From CAZSAT01 sp964604675 (GTDB lineage Bacteria; Myxococcota_A; UBA796; CAJQPC01): a stretch of 60,096 bases of DNA. This document shows positions 34,994 to 43,644 of the stretch, piece by piece (positions within the stretch are counted from its first letter, which is position 1; every line of letters begins with the position of its first letter). The notes under the pieces are model-generated. The model did no database searches. It saw only the letters and a list, made by a program, of their open reading frames with translations, and was not told where the DNA came from. A program made the position numbers and the translations under genes. The DNA lies in assembly GCA_964604675.1 (NCBI GenBank), contig CAZSAT010000033.1, forward strand, positions 1 to 60,096, in the 5' to 3' direction.

Positions 34994-36579
34994 GGGCCCT
35001 CCTTGCCGCACTGCATCATCTGGGCGTTGCAGTGAAGCGTCACGTGTTCGTCGGTCGAGATGTGCACGCGCCCTGCGTGCACGTCTCCGACCTCGGGAAA
35101 CCTGGCGTAGATCTCGTAGTCTCCCGGGGTGATGGGGCCCGGGTTGGATGTTGCGCCATTGGCGGTGAGCCACACCGGCGTGCCGTCCTCGGGTCCTGCG
35201 AAGGACCCCATCGGGCGCGACGGGACGGCCGACGGCGCCTGCGGCGCACTCGAGACGTCGCTCTCGACCTCGTTGGTCGCCGTCGCGAGCCCCGGGTCAC
35301 CTGCAGCGGGCGGCAGCTCCTCTGCCGTTGGAGTCGCCGCCGCAGCCTCCGTACTCGGTGGGCCTTCGCTGGCCGAGGGTTCGGTCGAGGGTTCGGCCGT
35401 GGCGACCGGCTGCGGCGTTGCCGGAACGGCCTGCGGTGCCTCGGCACCCTGCTGTGCCGGGGGTGGCGAGGAGGGTGTGTACAGCCACCAGGCACCCAGG
35501 CTGAGCGGTGGCAAGGCCAGGAGGAGGATGGCGAGCGGCCACCTCGATCTCGCCGGATGTCGCTCGTCGGTGGTGTGGCTGCGCTCGGGTGCTGAGGGCG
35601 CTGGCGCCGCTGGGAAGCTGAACACCGACCGCGCGGCCCGGCTGTCGTCGGGGACCTGGGTTGCACGGGGTGCCTCTTGAGCGTCGTCGAGCTGGAAGGT
35701 CTCGGAACCGGGCGTTGGCGTGGCCGAAAGCTCGACCGTCGGGCTTCGGACAGCGTCCGGCGGCGGCGTCATGCCGAGCTGCACCATGATGGCGCGGGCG
35801 TCGGGCAAGCGGGCCTCGGGATCGCGTTCCAGGCACGACTCCGCGATGGCCGCGAGGTGGGGCGGGGCGGTCGGATCCTGCTCCAGCACGGCCGGACGTG
35901 TGCCGTCGCTGATCGCCTGGTACACGTCGACGACGGTAGGTTGTGGGTAGGCTCGCACGCCCGTGAGCAGCTCGTAGAGGATGCAGCCCAGCGCCCACAC
36001 GTCCGCTCGTTGGTCAACGCCCTTCGCATCCCGGATCTGCTCCGGCGCCGAGTAGGGCGGGGTGCCCATGTAGGTCCCCGTGCGCGTGTGGCTGTGCCGA
36101 CCCTCGAGGGCCTTGGCCAGTCCGAAGTCGGCGACCTTGGGAATGATCTGGTCGCCGATCCGGCGCAGCAGGACGTTCGACGGCTTCAGGTCCCGGTGCA
36201 CGAGGCCCGCGGCGTGCGCGTACGCGACGCCGCTGACGATCCCGCGAAAGATGAGCTCGGCTTCCTCGGCGGACAGCCGTCGACCGTGGAGCTCGACGTC
36301 GAGGGTCACACCCTCCACGAACTCCATCACCAGCGCCACCCGTCCATCGGACTCCACCACGTCGGTCACGCTCACGAGGTTCGGGTGGGACAGGGCCGCC
36401 TGGGCCTGGCCCTCTGCGAGGAGGCGATCCCGCTGGCGTCCGCCGCCGATGTGGAGGACCTTGAGAGCGTGGAGCGAGCCGAGCCTGTCGTGCCGCACCT
36501 TGTAGACGCTGGCGGCTCCACCCTCACCGACATGCTGCTCCACGCGGTATACGCCGAGGGCCGTGCCCCGTGGGATCAC
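34990..36579 (-). CDS. Transmembrane Ser/Thr protein kinase (PknB type)
   Basis: A 529-residue protein. The kinase domain is at about 8-270: GEGGAASVYKV loop, Lys40, HRDLKPSN (128-135), DFG (151-153) and APE (178-180), all catalytic residues intact. A cytoplasmic linker leads to one membrane helix (about 347-367). A Pro/Ala/Glu-rich stalk and a small beta-rich outer domain (ITPGDYEIYARFPEVG ... CNAQMMQCG) follow. GTG 36579 overlaps the stop of the upstream gene (GTGA), and its own stop overlaps the lipoprotein ATG. The outer domain probably senses a signal, perhaps with those two exported proteins. The divergent FHA regulator is the obvious substrate candidate. Confidence 0.92.
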   Translation of the reverse strand: MIPRGTALGVYRVEQHVGEGGAASVYKVRHDRLGSLHALKVLHIGGGRQRDRLLAEGQAQAALSHPNLVSVTDVVESDGRVALVMEFVEGVTLDVELHGRRLSAEEAELIFRGIVSGVAYAHAAGLVHRDLKPSNVLLRRIGDQIIPKVADFGLAKALEGRHSHTRTGTYMGTPPYSAPEQIRDAKGVDQRADVWALGCILYELLTGVRAYPQPTVVDVYQAISDGTRPAVLEQDPTAPPHLAAIAESCLERDPEARLPDARAIMVQLGMTPPPDAVRSPTVELSATPTPGSETFQLDDAQEAPRATQVPDDSRAARSVFSFPAAPAPSAPERSHTTDERHPARSRWPLAILLLALPPLSLGAWWLYTPSSPPPAQQGAEAPQAVPATPQPVATAEPSTEPSASEGPPSTEAAAATPTAEELPPAAGDPGLATATNEVESDVSSAPQAPSAVPSRPMGSFAGPEDGTPVWLTANGATSNPGPITPGDYEIYARFPEVGDVHAGRVHISTDEHVTLHCNAQMMQCGKEGP

Positions 36580-37379
36580 GGCAGCTTCCAGGTGACGATG
36601 GCTCCCGCTCCGCCCGCGAGCGCGATCACGCCGGCGCCGGCCGCGGCACCCGCGAGCACGTTGGTGCGGCGCTGCAGGGTGTCGGCCTGTGGGTCGGAAG
36701 GGTCGAGCGCCCACCAGTCGGTCGCCACGCTGTTCGCCGCGACCACCAGCCCCACGGTGGCCAGCGTGGCGCCCGCCGACGTGACGGCGAGCGCTCGCAC
36801 GGCGCGCCGGGTCCGCTCCGCCGAGACCGCCTCCTGTTCGGTGTAGGGTGGCGTCGTGTCGTCCGGCCAGAGGTACGCGGTGGCGAGCACCGACCCCTCG
36901 TCGTCCACGAGCTGGAACAGGGTCGGCCAGGCCGTCGGACGCTTCAGACTGTCACGGGCATCCAGCATCAGGTGGCCGCCCGCCGGTTCCGCAAGCTCCT
37001 CGTAGCTGGCAGGCGAGAGGTCCAGCGCTGCGTAGTGCATGCGGATCGGGTGCTGTGCGGGCACCATCGAGTCTGGGAACCGGTGGTTCGGTTCGACGAC
37101 GCGGGCTGCCGCGAAGGCTTGCGCGGCCCTGGAGGGTTCGCGCGCGAGGAACGCGTCGAGGCCTTCCGCGCGGTGCAGGCGCGCGACGAGCGGACGCGGC
37201 ACTGCCTCGGTGAGGCAGGGGAGCTCCTCCCGTCCGGCTCGAAGCGCCTCGCTGAAGGCTTCGGGCCGGAGCTGCGCGTACGCCGCCTCGGCTTCTTCCA
37301 GGCGCAGGGCCAGGTCGGAGCTCGTGGTCGGTCGCTCGCAAGGGGCCGCGAGCGCGACCGTGAACAGCAGGCTGGACAT
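36576..37379 (-). CDS. Exported helical-repeat protein with C-terminal membrane helices, first gene of the kinase cluster
   Basis: A 267-residue protein. A short signal (MSSLLFTVALAAPCE) is followed by a Glu/Ala-rich helical region resembling TPR-type repeats (EEAEAAYAQLRPEAFSEAL ... AFAAARVVEPNHRFP). A beta-rich stretch comes next, then two hydrophobic segments near the C-terminus (ALAVTSAGATLATVGLVVAA and VLAGAAAGAGVIALAGGAGAIV). Similar proteins stand beside Ser/Thr kinases in myxobacteria, but no function is established. ATG 37379 lies 32 bases from the divergent FHA regulator gene, so the two share a control region. Its stop overlaps the kinase start. Confidence 0.72.
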   Translation of the reverse strand: MSSLLFTVALAAPCERPTTSSDLALRLEEAEAAYAQLRPEAFSEALRAGREELPCLTEAVPRPLVARLHRAEGLDAFLAREPSRAAQAFAAARVVEPNHRFPDSMVPAQHPIRMHYAALDLSPASYEELAEPAGGHLMLDARDSLKRPTAWPTLFQLVDDEGSVLATAYLWPDDTTPPYTEQEAVSAERTRRAVRALAVTSAGATLATVGLVVAANSVATDWWALDPSDPQADTLQRRTNVLAGAAAGAGVIALAGGAGAIVTWKLP

Positions 37380-37411
37380 CAGGGGCACATCCTGGCGCAG
37401 GTCGGCTGGCG

Positions 37412-38392
37412 GTGTACCATGCCGCGGTGTCGGCCCCTCTCGACCTGATCCTGCTCGACGGACTTCGCGCCGCGCTGCGGGTCCCCATCGGCGAGGTCCC
37501 GACCTACCTCGGGCGGGCACCAGACTGCACGCTGTCTCTCGATGATCCCAGCGTCTCCTGGCAGCACGCCATCGTGTGGCGCAGCCGCGGGCAGGTCTTG
37601 CTGCGCGACCTGAAGAGCCGCAACGGCACCTTTGTCGACGGCACCCGGATCCAGGGTGAGGTGCCCCTCGCGGAGGGCGCCAACGTGCAAGTGGGCGAGG
37701 TGTGCCTTCGCATCGAGCGTGGCTGGCCCAGCGAGGCCGGTCCGCTGCTCCGTCACCTCGAGCAGGTCGACACCGGCGCGCGTGTGGCGGTGGCGGGCCC
37801 CCGCGTGGTGCTGGGGTCCGCTCCCGGGGCCGCCGTCCGACTGGATGGTCCCGCACGTGCCGCCGTCATCATCCAGCATGCCAACGGGGAGCTGTGGTTG
37901 GGCAGCTCGTCGGGGGAACGGCAGCTCGAGCTCGAGGAGATCTTCGACGTCGAAGGGCGGCGCTACCGCGTGGTCGAGCTGCAGGGGGTGCCGCGCAGCA
38001 CCGTCCCGGTCGAAGACGAGCTGTACCCGTACCAGCTGCGGGCCGTGCTCGACGGTCCCACGGGCGCGGCGGCCACGCTCGTGGATCGGGAGACGGCGAT
38101 CTCCCACACCGTCAAGATCGAGAACCGTGCCGTGCTGCTCTACGTGCTCGGACGCGCGCTCGTGGCGGACAGGGACTCCCGCAAGCCGGGCTTCGAACGA
38201 GGCTGGCTGGCCGAGGACGAGGCCGTCACGCAGATCTGGGGCCGGGCGGGTCTGTCGCAGGGAACGAACAACCTCAACGTGCTGCTCCACCGGGTGCGCC
38301 AGGAGCTTGGGAAGGCGGGCTTCGATCCCTGGTTCATCGAGAAGAAGAAGCGTGCGCTGCGCCTGCGCCTCCACGACGTGCACGTGGACTGA
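37412..38392 (+). CDS. FHA-domain transcriptional regulator with a C-terminal winged helix
   Basis: A 326-residue protein. An FHA domain at about 20-95 has YLGRAPDCTLSL, VSWQHA and SRNGTFVDG, the residues that bind phosphothreonine. A second, degenerate FHA-like segment follows (RVVLGSAPGAAVRLDG). The last 90 residues resemble an OmpR-type winged helix (NVLLHRVRQELGKAGFDPWFIEKKKRALRL). This would read Ser/Thr-kinase phosphorylation and bind DNA, like mycobacterial EmbR but with the domain order reversed. GTG 37412 opens the frame. GTG 37427 (MSAPLDL) is more likely if transcription starts after TACCAT at 37415. It is divergent from the kinase operon. Confidence 0.83.
   Translation: MYHAAVSAPLDLILLDGLRAALRVPIGEVPTYLGRAPDCTLSLDDPSVSWQHAIVWRSRGQVLLRDLKSRNGTFVDGTRIQGEVPLAEGANVQVGEVCLRIERGWPSEAGPLLRHLEQVDTGARVAVAGPRVVLGSAPGAAVRLDGPARAAVIIQHANGELWLGSSSGERQLELEEIFDVEGRRYRVVELQGVPRSTVPVEDELYPYQLRAVLDGPTGAAATLVDRETAISHTVKIENRAVLLYVLGRALVADRDSRKPGFERGWLAEDEAVTQIWGRAGLSQGTNNLNVLLHRVRQELGKAGFDPWFIEKKKRALRLRLHDVHVD
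37415..37420 (+). promoter_or_regulatory. Putative -10 (TACCAT), leaderless arrangement for the FHA regulator
   Basis: TACCAT ends six bases before GTG 37427. If real, translation begins at 37427, 15 bases after the first possible start. Confidence 0.35.
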
Positions 38393-38403
38393 AGGGCTCG
38401 CCG

Positions 38404-38970
38404 TCATGCGCCCGTGTCCTCACGGCTGAAGTAGTTGCAGGCTCCCTGGACCGTGACACCCACGTCGATCAACACGCTGGCCTTCACCGTGGTGTCGTCG
38501 TCGGGGGCCTCGGCGGTCACCTCGGTCGTCAGGGTCATCGACTCGGACACGGCGTAGTCCACGAGGTCGACGTCCTCCAGCTCGAACGCCACCACCGCCT
38601 GTCCCTCCGGAAAGTCGTCCTGGCTGGCGACGAGGATGGTGTCGAGGCCCGGTGCCGACGCGTAGATCTCCATGCTCTCCAGGAACGCCAGGTCGCGGTC
38701 GCCATCCTTGGCTTCCAGCTCGAAGGTCACCAGCGCGACCGTGCTGATGTCGCCGGGCGCCACCCCCTGGTTCTGGAGCTCCTCGTTGGCGGTGATGTCG
38801 ACCTCGGTGAAGCCGTCGAACCCGACGGTGTCCAGCACCTCGTCGATCAGGCTGGAGCCGGCGATCACGGTCGATCCGCTCACCTCGATCTCGAAGTGCT
38901 TGAGCGTCGAGCCCTTGCAGGCGGTCCAGAAGAGGGCGAGCAGAAAGGGGGCGGCGCGCAGGCGGTCCAT
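38404..38970 (-). CDS. Small lipoprotein of unknown function
   Basis: A 188-residue protein with a conventional lipoprotein signal (MDRLRAAPFLLALFWTA before Cys18, then KGSTLKHFEIEVSG). The mature part is a single beta-rich domain. It resembles the outer-membrane-adjacent beta-sandwich proteins often found near thrombospondin-repeat proteins, but no family is certain. A Cys lies near the C-terminus (GACNYFS). ATG 38970 follows GGAGG at ideal spacing, and a TAGCGT box lies upstream of that. The gene converges with the FHA regulator and is divergent from the repeat protein. Confidence 0.68.
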   Translation of the reverse strand: MDRLRAAPFLLALFWTACKGSTLKHFEIEVSGSTVIAGSSLIDEVLDTVGFDGFTEVDITANEELQNQGVAPGDISTVALVTFELEAKDGDRDLAFLESMEIYASAPGLDTILVASQDDFPEGQAVVAFELEDVDLVDYAVSESMTLTTEVTAEAPDDDTTVKASVLIDVGVTVQGACNYFSREDTGA

Positions 38971-39112
38971 GGTGTCCTCCAGGGGCCGGACGCTATCCGC
39001 GACTTCCGGCGGCCGCGACCCCCATCGCTTTGGACCACCGGGACCCGATACGGTTGAGCTGGAGCGCGGCGACGGCATCATGCCGAGAAGGTCGCTCACC
39101 CGGCGCCGGGAG

Positions 39113-39174
39113 GACTTTCGACACCCTTTCGCGCTGGGTAGGCGGGAGCCACCCGAGAAAGGCGCGCGAAAGTC
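39113..39174 (+). promoter_or_regulatory. Overlapping inverted repeats upstream of the thrombospondin-repeat gene
   Basis: GACTTTCG (39113-39120) and CTTTCGCGC (39126-39134) can each pair with the same right arm GCGCGAAAGTC (39164-39174), giving two mutually exclusive stems. It could be an operator made of CTTTCG half-sites or a leader RNA switch. It lies about 50 bases before the start codon. Confidence 0.5.
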
Positions 39175-39223
39175 GGCGACCGGCTCGCGACGTGATGGTC
39201 CTCCAAACCAGATGGAGGAGCCT

Positions 39224-41179
39224 GTGCGCATTCCCACCCCCCTGGCCCTGAGCCTCGCGTTGCTCGTCGGGGCGCCTGCCCTGGCCGCGGACAGCGACGG
39301 AGACGGTCTCGAGGACGCCGACGAGACCAAGACCCACGGCACCGACCCCCACGACGTCGACACCGACGACGACGGCCTCTCCGACGGCGACGAGGTCGAC
39401 GTGTACGGAACCGATCCCTTGCAAGCGGACAGCGACGGTGACGGGCTCAGCGACGGGGACGAGGTGTTGGTCCACGGCACCGATCCGAACGCGCCGGACT
39501 CCGACGGGGGAGGCATCTCCGACGGCGTGGAGGTGGCGCTGGGCACCGACCCGAACAGCAGCCTCGACGACGTCGGCAGCACGAGCGACAGCGACGGCGA
39601 CGGGCTCTCCGACACCGAAGAGACGCTGGTGCACGGCACCGACGCCACCGATGCCGACAGCGACGGCGATGGCCTCGAGGATGGCGAGGAGGTGCTCACC
39701 TACGGCACCGACCCGACCGCGAGCGACAGCGACGGCGACGGCCTCGACGATGGCGACGAGGTGAACACCTACGGAACGGACCCGCGACTCGCCGACAGCG
39801 ACTTCGACGGCCTGGACGATGGCGACGAGATCGGCACCTACGGCACGGATCCTCTGGACCCCGACACCGATGGTGGCGGGACGGACGACGGTGTGGAGGT
39901 GGCCACGGGCAGCGACCCGAACGACGCCTCGGACGACGCTGGCGCTGGTGGGGACTCGGACGGCGACGGGCTGAGCGACGAGGAAGAGACCCTGGTGCAC
40001 GGCACCGACCCGCTCGACGCCGACACCGACGATGACGGGCTCGAGGACGGCGACGAGGTCGAGTACCACGGGACCGATCCCAACGACGCGGACACCGACG
40101 ACGACGGGCTGGACGACTACACCGAGGTGACCACCACCTCCACGGATCCACTCGACGCCGACAGCGACGACGACGGCCTGTCCGACGGCGAGGAGCAGGA
40201 CGCATCGACCGACGCCAACGACGCGGACAGCGACGACGACGGCCTGACCGACGGCGAGGAGGTGCTCACCTGGGGCACCGATCCACGCGACGCCGACACC
40301 GACGGCGGGGGTGTGGTCGACGGTGTGGAGGTGCACGGGCACGGCACGGACCCGACCGATCCCTCCGACGATGTGCCGGACGCGTCCGACACCGACGGCG
40401 ACGGTCTCACCGACGCCGAGGAGCTCTACGTGTGGGGCACCGACCCTCTGCTCGCCGACACCGACGGGGATGGCTTGTCCGACGGCGAGGAGGTCCAGAG
40501 CACGGAGACCGACCCGCTCCGACCCGACACCGACGGTGACGGCCTGTCCGACGGGGCCGAGGTGGACCGGGGGACGGACCCGCACGACGCCGATTCTGAC
40601 GATGACGGCCTGACCGACGGCGACGAGGACCTCCTCGGCACCGATCCCCTGGTGTCGGACTCCGACGGTGGCGGCGTGGGCGACGGGCTGGAGGTGGCGC
40701 TCGGGACCGACCCGCTCGATCCGACCGACGACGCCGACGACTCCGGCGACAGCGACGGCGACGGGCTGAGCGACGACGCCGAGCGCCTGGTGCACGGGAC
40801 GGACCCCGACGACGCCGACAGCGACGACGACGGCCTGTCGGATGGTGACGAAGTGCTCGTCTACGGCACCAACCCCCGAGACGCGGACTCCGACGACGGA
40901 GGGGTGCTCGACGGCGACGAGGTCGCTGCCGGCACGAACCCGCTCGATGGCGGAGACGACCTCACGGGCGGCCCGGACACGGGCGACAGCGGCGACAGCG
41001 GCGAGCCCGACGCCAGCCAGCCGGACACGGGCCAGCCGGACTCCGGCGAGCCCGAGACGGCCCTCGAGGGGGTCTTCACAGGCGGCGCGTGCGGCGGCTG
41101 CGCGAGCGGCGCCGCGCCGACCGGTGGCCTCACGGCCCTGCTCTTCGGCCTGCTGGCCATCCTCCGGAGGAACCGCTGA
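39224..41179 (+). CDS. Thrombospondin type 3 calcium-repeat surface protein with MYXO-CTERM-like tail
   Basis: A 651-residue protein. After a signal peptide (MRIPTPLALSLALLVGAPALA) come about fifteen thrombospondin type 3 modules of the form DSDGDGLSDGDEVLVHGTDP, each binding calcium through Asp side chains. A Gly/Asp/Ser/Pro linker (DTGDSGDSGEPDASQPD) and a tail follow. The tail has GACGGCASG, a hydrophobic stretch LTALLFGLLAIL and RRNR, as in myxobacterial MYXO-CTERM sorting signals. GTG 39224 is chosen because GGAGGAG lies just upstream; an in-frame ATG at 39212 lies inside that ribosome-binding region. The stop overlaps the OmpA-family ATG (TGATG). Confidence 0.9.
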   Translation: MRIPTPLALSLALLVGAPALAADSDGDGLEDADETKTHGTDPHDVDTDDDGLSDGDEVDVYGTDPLQADSDGDGLSDGDEVLVHGTDPNAPDSDGGGISDGVEVALGTDPNSSLDDVGSTSDSDGDGLSDTEETLVHGTDATDADSDGDGLEDGEEVLTYGTDPTASDSDGDGLDDGDEVNTYGTDPRLADSDFDGLDDGDEIGTYGTDPLDPDTDGGGTDDGVEVATGSDPNDASDDAGAGGDSDGDGLSDEEETLVHGTDPLDADTDDDGLEDGDEVEYHGTDPNDADTDDDGLDDYTEVTTTSTDPLDADSDDDGLSDGEEQDASTDANDADSDDDGLTDGEEVLTWGTDPRDADTDGGGVVDGVEVHGHGTDPTDPSDDVPDASDTDGDGLTDAEELYVWGTDPLLADTDGDGLSDGEEVQSTETDPLRPDTDGDGLSDGAEVDRGTDPHDADSDDDGLTDGDEDLLGTDPLVSDSDGGGVGDGLEVALGTDPLDPTDDADDSGDSDGDGLSDDAERLVHGTDPDDADSDDDGLSDGDEVLVYGTNPRDADSDDGGVLDGDEVAAGTNPLDGGDDLTGGPDTGDSGDSGEPDASQPDTGQPDSGEPETALEGVFTGGACGGCASGAAPTGGLTALLFGLLAILRRNR

Positions 41180-42678
41180 TGCTGCTCGTGCTCTCTCTCG
41201 TCGAGCCCGCGCTCGCGCAGGAACTTCCCTCCCTCGATGCCCAGCTGTTCCGGCCGAGCGTCGATGCCCGCTACACCCTTTGGACCGACGACTCGGGATC
41301 TCGCGATGACGAAGCGGTCACCGTGCGCGCCTTCGTGGGCTACGCGGACGACCCGCTGGTGTTCGAGGCGGCTGATGGCACCCGCACCGACGCCCTCGAT
41401 GGGGTGTCCACGCTCGATCTCGCTGCCAGCTGGCGCTTCGCTCCGAGCTTCCGGCTCGGGGCCCGCGTGCCCCTCGTGTTGGGCAGCAGCGGGGACCTGG
41501 CCGCGTCGGGGGGCGGGCTGGGCGACGTCGGTGTCGAGCTCGCGGGGCTGCTGTTCGACCGCGCCCACTCCGGCGTGGGCTTCGCAGTGGTCGGCGGCCT
41601 GACCGGGCCAACCGCCACCCTCGACGCGCCCCTCTCGAGCCCTGGGGTGACCTGGTGGGCGGGGGGTGTCACCGACCTCGACGTCGGTGATGGGCGGCTC
41701 GCGGTGAACGTGGGCCACCGGTCGGTCCCCGACCCGGGGAGTGCCTACACCGAGTGGGACGATCAGGTGTACGGCCGTATCGGCTACGGCGTGCCGGTGA
41801 CCGACGCCTTTGGCGTGTCGGCGGAGCTCGCCGCGCACATCGCCTACGCCGCGCAGGACGGCCAGGCGGCACCCGTGGAAGGCCTCGGCGGTGCCTGGTT
41901 CGCGGTTGCGCCCGACTGGCGCGTGCAGGCTGGCGTTGGCGCTGGCCTGAGTACCGCGTTGGGGGCCCCGCAGTTCCGGGCGCTCGCGGGTCTTGTGTAC
42001 CAGCCGGGGCCGACGGTGGAGGAGGTGGCCCCAGCGGTCGTCGAGGTGGTTCCGCCACCGCCGCCACCGGTGGCTCTCGGGACCTTGGGGTTCTCGATCA
42101 CCGGGCCCGACGGTGCGGTGTCCGGCGCCTCGTTCGAGCTCGACCACGAGGGTGCCTGGCGGCCGATCGCGAGCGGTGAGGACCATGCCGTGGCTCCGGG
42201 GGCACACGTCGTGCGGGTTCGGGCCCCCGGCTTCGCGCCCACGCGCATCGAGATCGACGTTGCGCAGGGCTTGCACAGCGAGCTCGCCGTCGTGCTCGTT
42301 CCGAGCAAGGTCAAGGTGACGGCGGAGCGCATCGAGATCAGCGAGAAGGTGTTCTTCGAGACGGGGGCCGCCGTGATCCTCTCGGCCAGCCACCCCCTGC
42401 TCGCTCAGGTCGCCGAGGTGTTGCAGGATCACCGCGACATCGCGTCGGTCCGCGTGGAAGGGCACACCGACAACCGCGGCAGCGAGGCGTCGAACCTCGA
42501 GCTGTCCCAGGCTCGCGCCGACGCCGTTGCCGACTGGCTCGTCGCGGCGGGTGTAGCCAGCGAGCGCCTCGAAGCGGTGGGCTTTGGCGAGACCCGGCCT
42601 GTGCAGGACGAGGAGAGCGAAGCCGCCTGGTCGCGGAACCGCCGGGTGGAGTTCGTGATCGTGGCACGCGGGGACTGA
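41179..42678 (+). CDS. OmpA-family outer-membrane protein with an N-terminal barrel domain
   Basis: A 499-residue protein. The signal (MLLVLSLVEPALA) is followed by a transporter-like beta-barrel of about 270 residues and a Pro-rich hinge (VVEVVPPPPPPVAL). A PEGA-like beta domain precedes a C-terminal OmpA peptidoglycan-binding domain (VEGHTDNRGSEASNLELSQARADAV ... RNRRVEFVIV). It ties the outer membrane to the cell wall. ATG 41179 overlaps the thrombospondin-repeat stop (TGATG) and has GGAGG eight bases upstream, so the two are one translational unit. The pair probably anchors or displays the calcium-repeat protein; that is inference. Confidence 0.88.
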   Translation: MLLVLSLVEPALAQELPSLDAQLFRPSVDARYTLWTDDSGSRDDEAVTVRAFVGYADDPLVFEAADGTRTDALDGVSTLDLAASWRFAPSFRLGARVPLVLGSSGDLAASGGGLGDVGVELAGLLFDRAHSGVGFAVVGGLTGPTATLDAPLSSPGVTWWAGGVTDLDVGDGRLAVNVGHRSVPDPGSAYTEWDDQVYGRIGYGVPVTDAFGVSAELAAHIAYAAQDGQAAPVEGLGGAWFAVAPDWRVQAGVGAGLSTALGAPQFRALAGLVYQPGPTVEEVAPAVVEVVPPPPPPVALGTLGFSITGPDGAVSGASFELDHEGAWRPIASGEDHAVAPGAHVVRVRAPGFAPTRIEIDVAQGLHSELAVVLVPSKVKVTAERIEISEKVFFETGAAVILSASHPLLAQVAEVLQDHRDIASVRVEGHTDNRGSEASNLELSQARADAVADWLVAAGVASERLEAVGFGETRPVQDEESEAAWSRNRRVEFVIVARGD

Positions 42679-42721
42679 AAGCGCCGCGAGACGGGGCGCC
42701 GACGGCGAGCCGGTCTCCGGT

Positions 42722-42738
42722 GCACGCTGAGGGCGTGC
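42722..42738 (+). terminator. Short hairpin after the OmpA-family gene
   Basis: GCACGC, loop TGAGG, GCGTGC, with no T-run. The rest of 42679-42837 holds no convincing gene. A minus-strand reading ending at 42752 (ADCIYRGEDVSSVLDKLHRLG) looks like a protein C-terminus but has no start codon. Confidence 0.3.
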
Positions 42739-42837
42739 GATCGGTGCGGCCTCAGCCCAACCGGTGGAGCTTGTCGAGCACCGAGCTCACGTCCTCTCCG
42801 CGGTAGATGCAGTCCGCGGCGGCGCCGCCGCGTCCCC

Positions 42838-43491
42838 TCAGCCCCGAACGAACGAGTGCACCTGGACCCGCACGCCGATCTCCCGCCCATACCGTTGCGA
42901 CGCATCGTCCTTCGCCAGCCGCTTGGCATGGGTGAACCCGCGCTCGACCATGTCACGCGCGAAGGCCCCGGCCTGGCCGCGACCGGGGTCGATCAGGATC
43001 ATCTCGTGGCGCGGCTCGGCGTGACTCGCCACGAACCGGGACAGCGCCGCCGCCTGCTCCCGTTCGTACAACAGGTCGCTCCCGATGATGAGATCGAAGC
43101 GTCCGAGGTCGTCCTCGCCGTCGGTCCAGTCGGAGCGCTCGAAGGGGATCTCCGGCGCGCCGTTGAGCGTCACGTTGTGCGCCAGGAACCCCTCGACCTC
43201 CGGGTGCCGGTCCGTCGCGGTGATGTCCGCCCCCCGCTGGTTGAGCACCATGCTCGCCAGGCCGATGCCGCAGCCGACCTCCAGGATGCGACGTCCGATG
43301 ATGTCCGCGTCGATCATCATCGCCGCGAGCACGAGCGACGAGCTCCAGACCACGCCGAACACCGACCACTGGGCATCGATGCCGATCGACCCCGCCGGGC
43401 CCTCAGGGTCCGCGCACTCGTTGGTGTCGCGGAGCGTGCGGAGGTGGATGTCGGTCTCGCCGAACTCGATGGTTCCGTAGCGGCAGCGCAT
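42838..43491 (-). CDS. METTL21-like protein lysine methyltransferase
   Basis: A 217-residue class I methyltransferase: motif I ILEVGCGIGLAS, then TATDRHPEVE and the DLLY region (IIGSDLLYERE), typical of the METTL21/EEF1AKMT group that methylates lysines in proteins. An N-terminal segment (TDIHLRTLRDTNECADPEG) is included. ATG 43491 is used, with AGGA upstream; a longer frame to 43602 lacks support and would add an unlikely Arg-rich stretch. The target is unknown. The gene is divergent from topA across a 230-base region that contains the topA leader ORF. Confidence 0.75.
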   Translation of the reverse strand: MRCRYGTIEFGETDIHLRTLRDTNECADPEGPAGSIGIDAQWSVFGVVWSSSLVLAAMMIDADIIGRRILEVGCGIGLASMVLNQRGADITATDRHPEVEGFLAHNVTLNGAPEIPFERSDWTDGEDDLGRFDLIIGSDLLYEREQAAALSRFVASHAEPRHEMILIDPGRGQAGAFARDMVERGFTHAKRLAKDDASQRYGREIGVRVQVHSFVRG

Positions 43492-43644
43492 GGTGAGGTC
43501 CTGGGTGTGCGACGAACGCAGCAGGCTCCACAGCAACCACGATGCACAGCGGGTAACGCGCCGCTCAGATCGAGTGGGTCGGAGGAGTGCCGCGTAGGGC
43601 ACGGCAACCGGTGTCCCTCCTTCTCCAGAGCCGTCAAGGAGGCC

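Noticed and set aside
42752..42860. Minus-strand reading ADCIYRGEDVSSVLDKLHRLG, resembling a protein C-terminus
   Set aside because: No ATG, GTG or TTG in frame, and it overlaps the methyltransferase gene; at most a decayed remnant.
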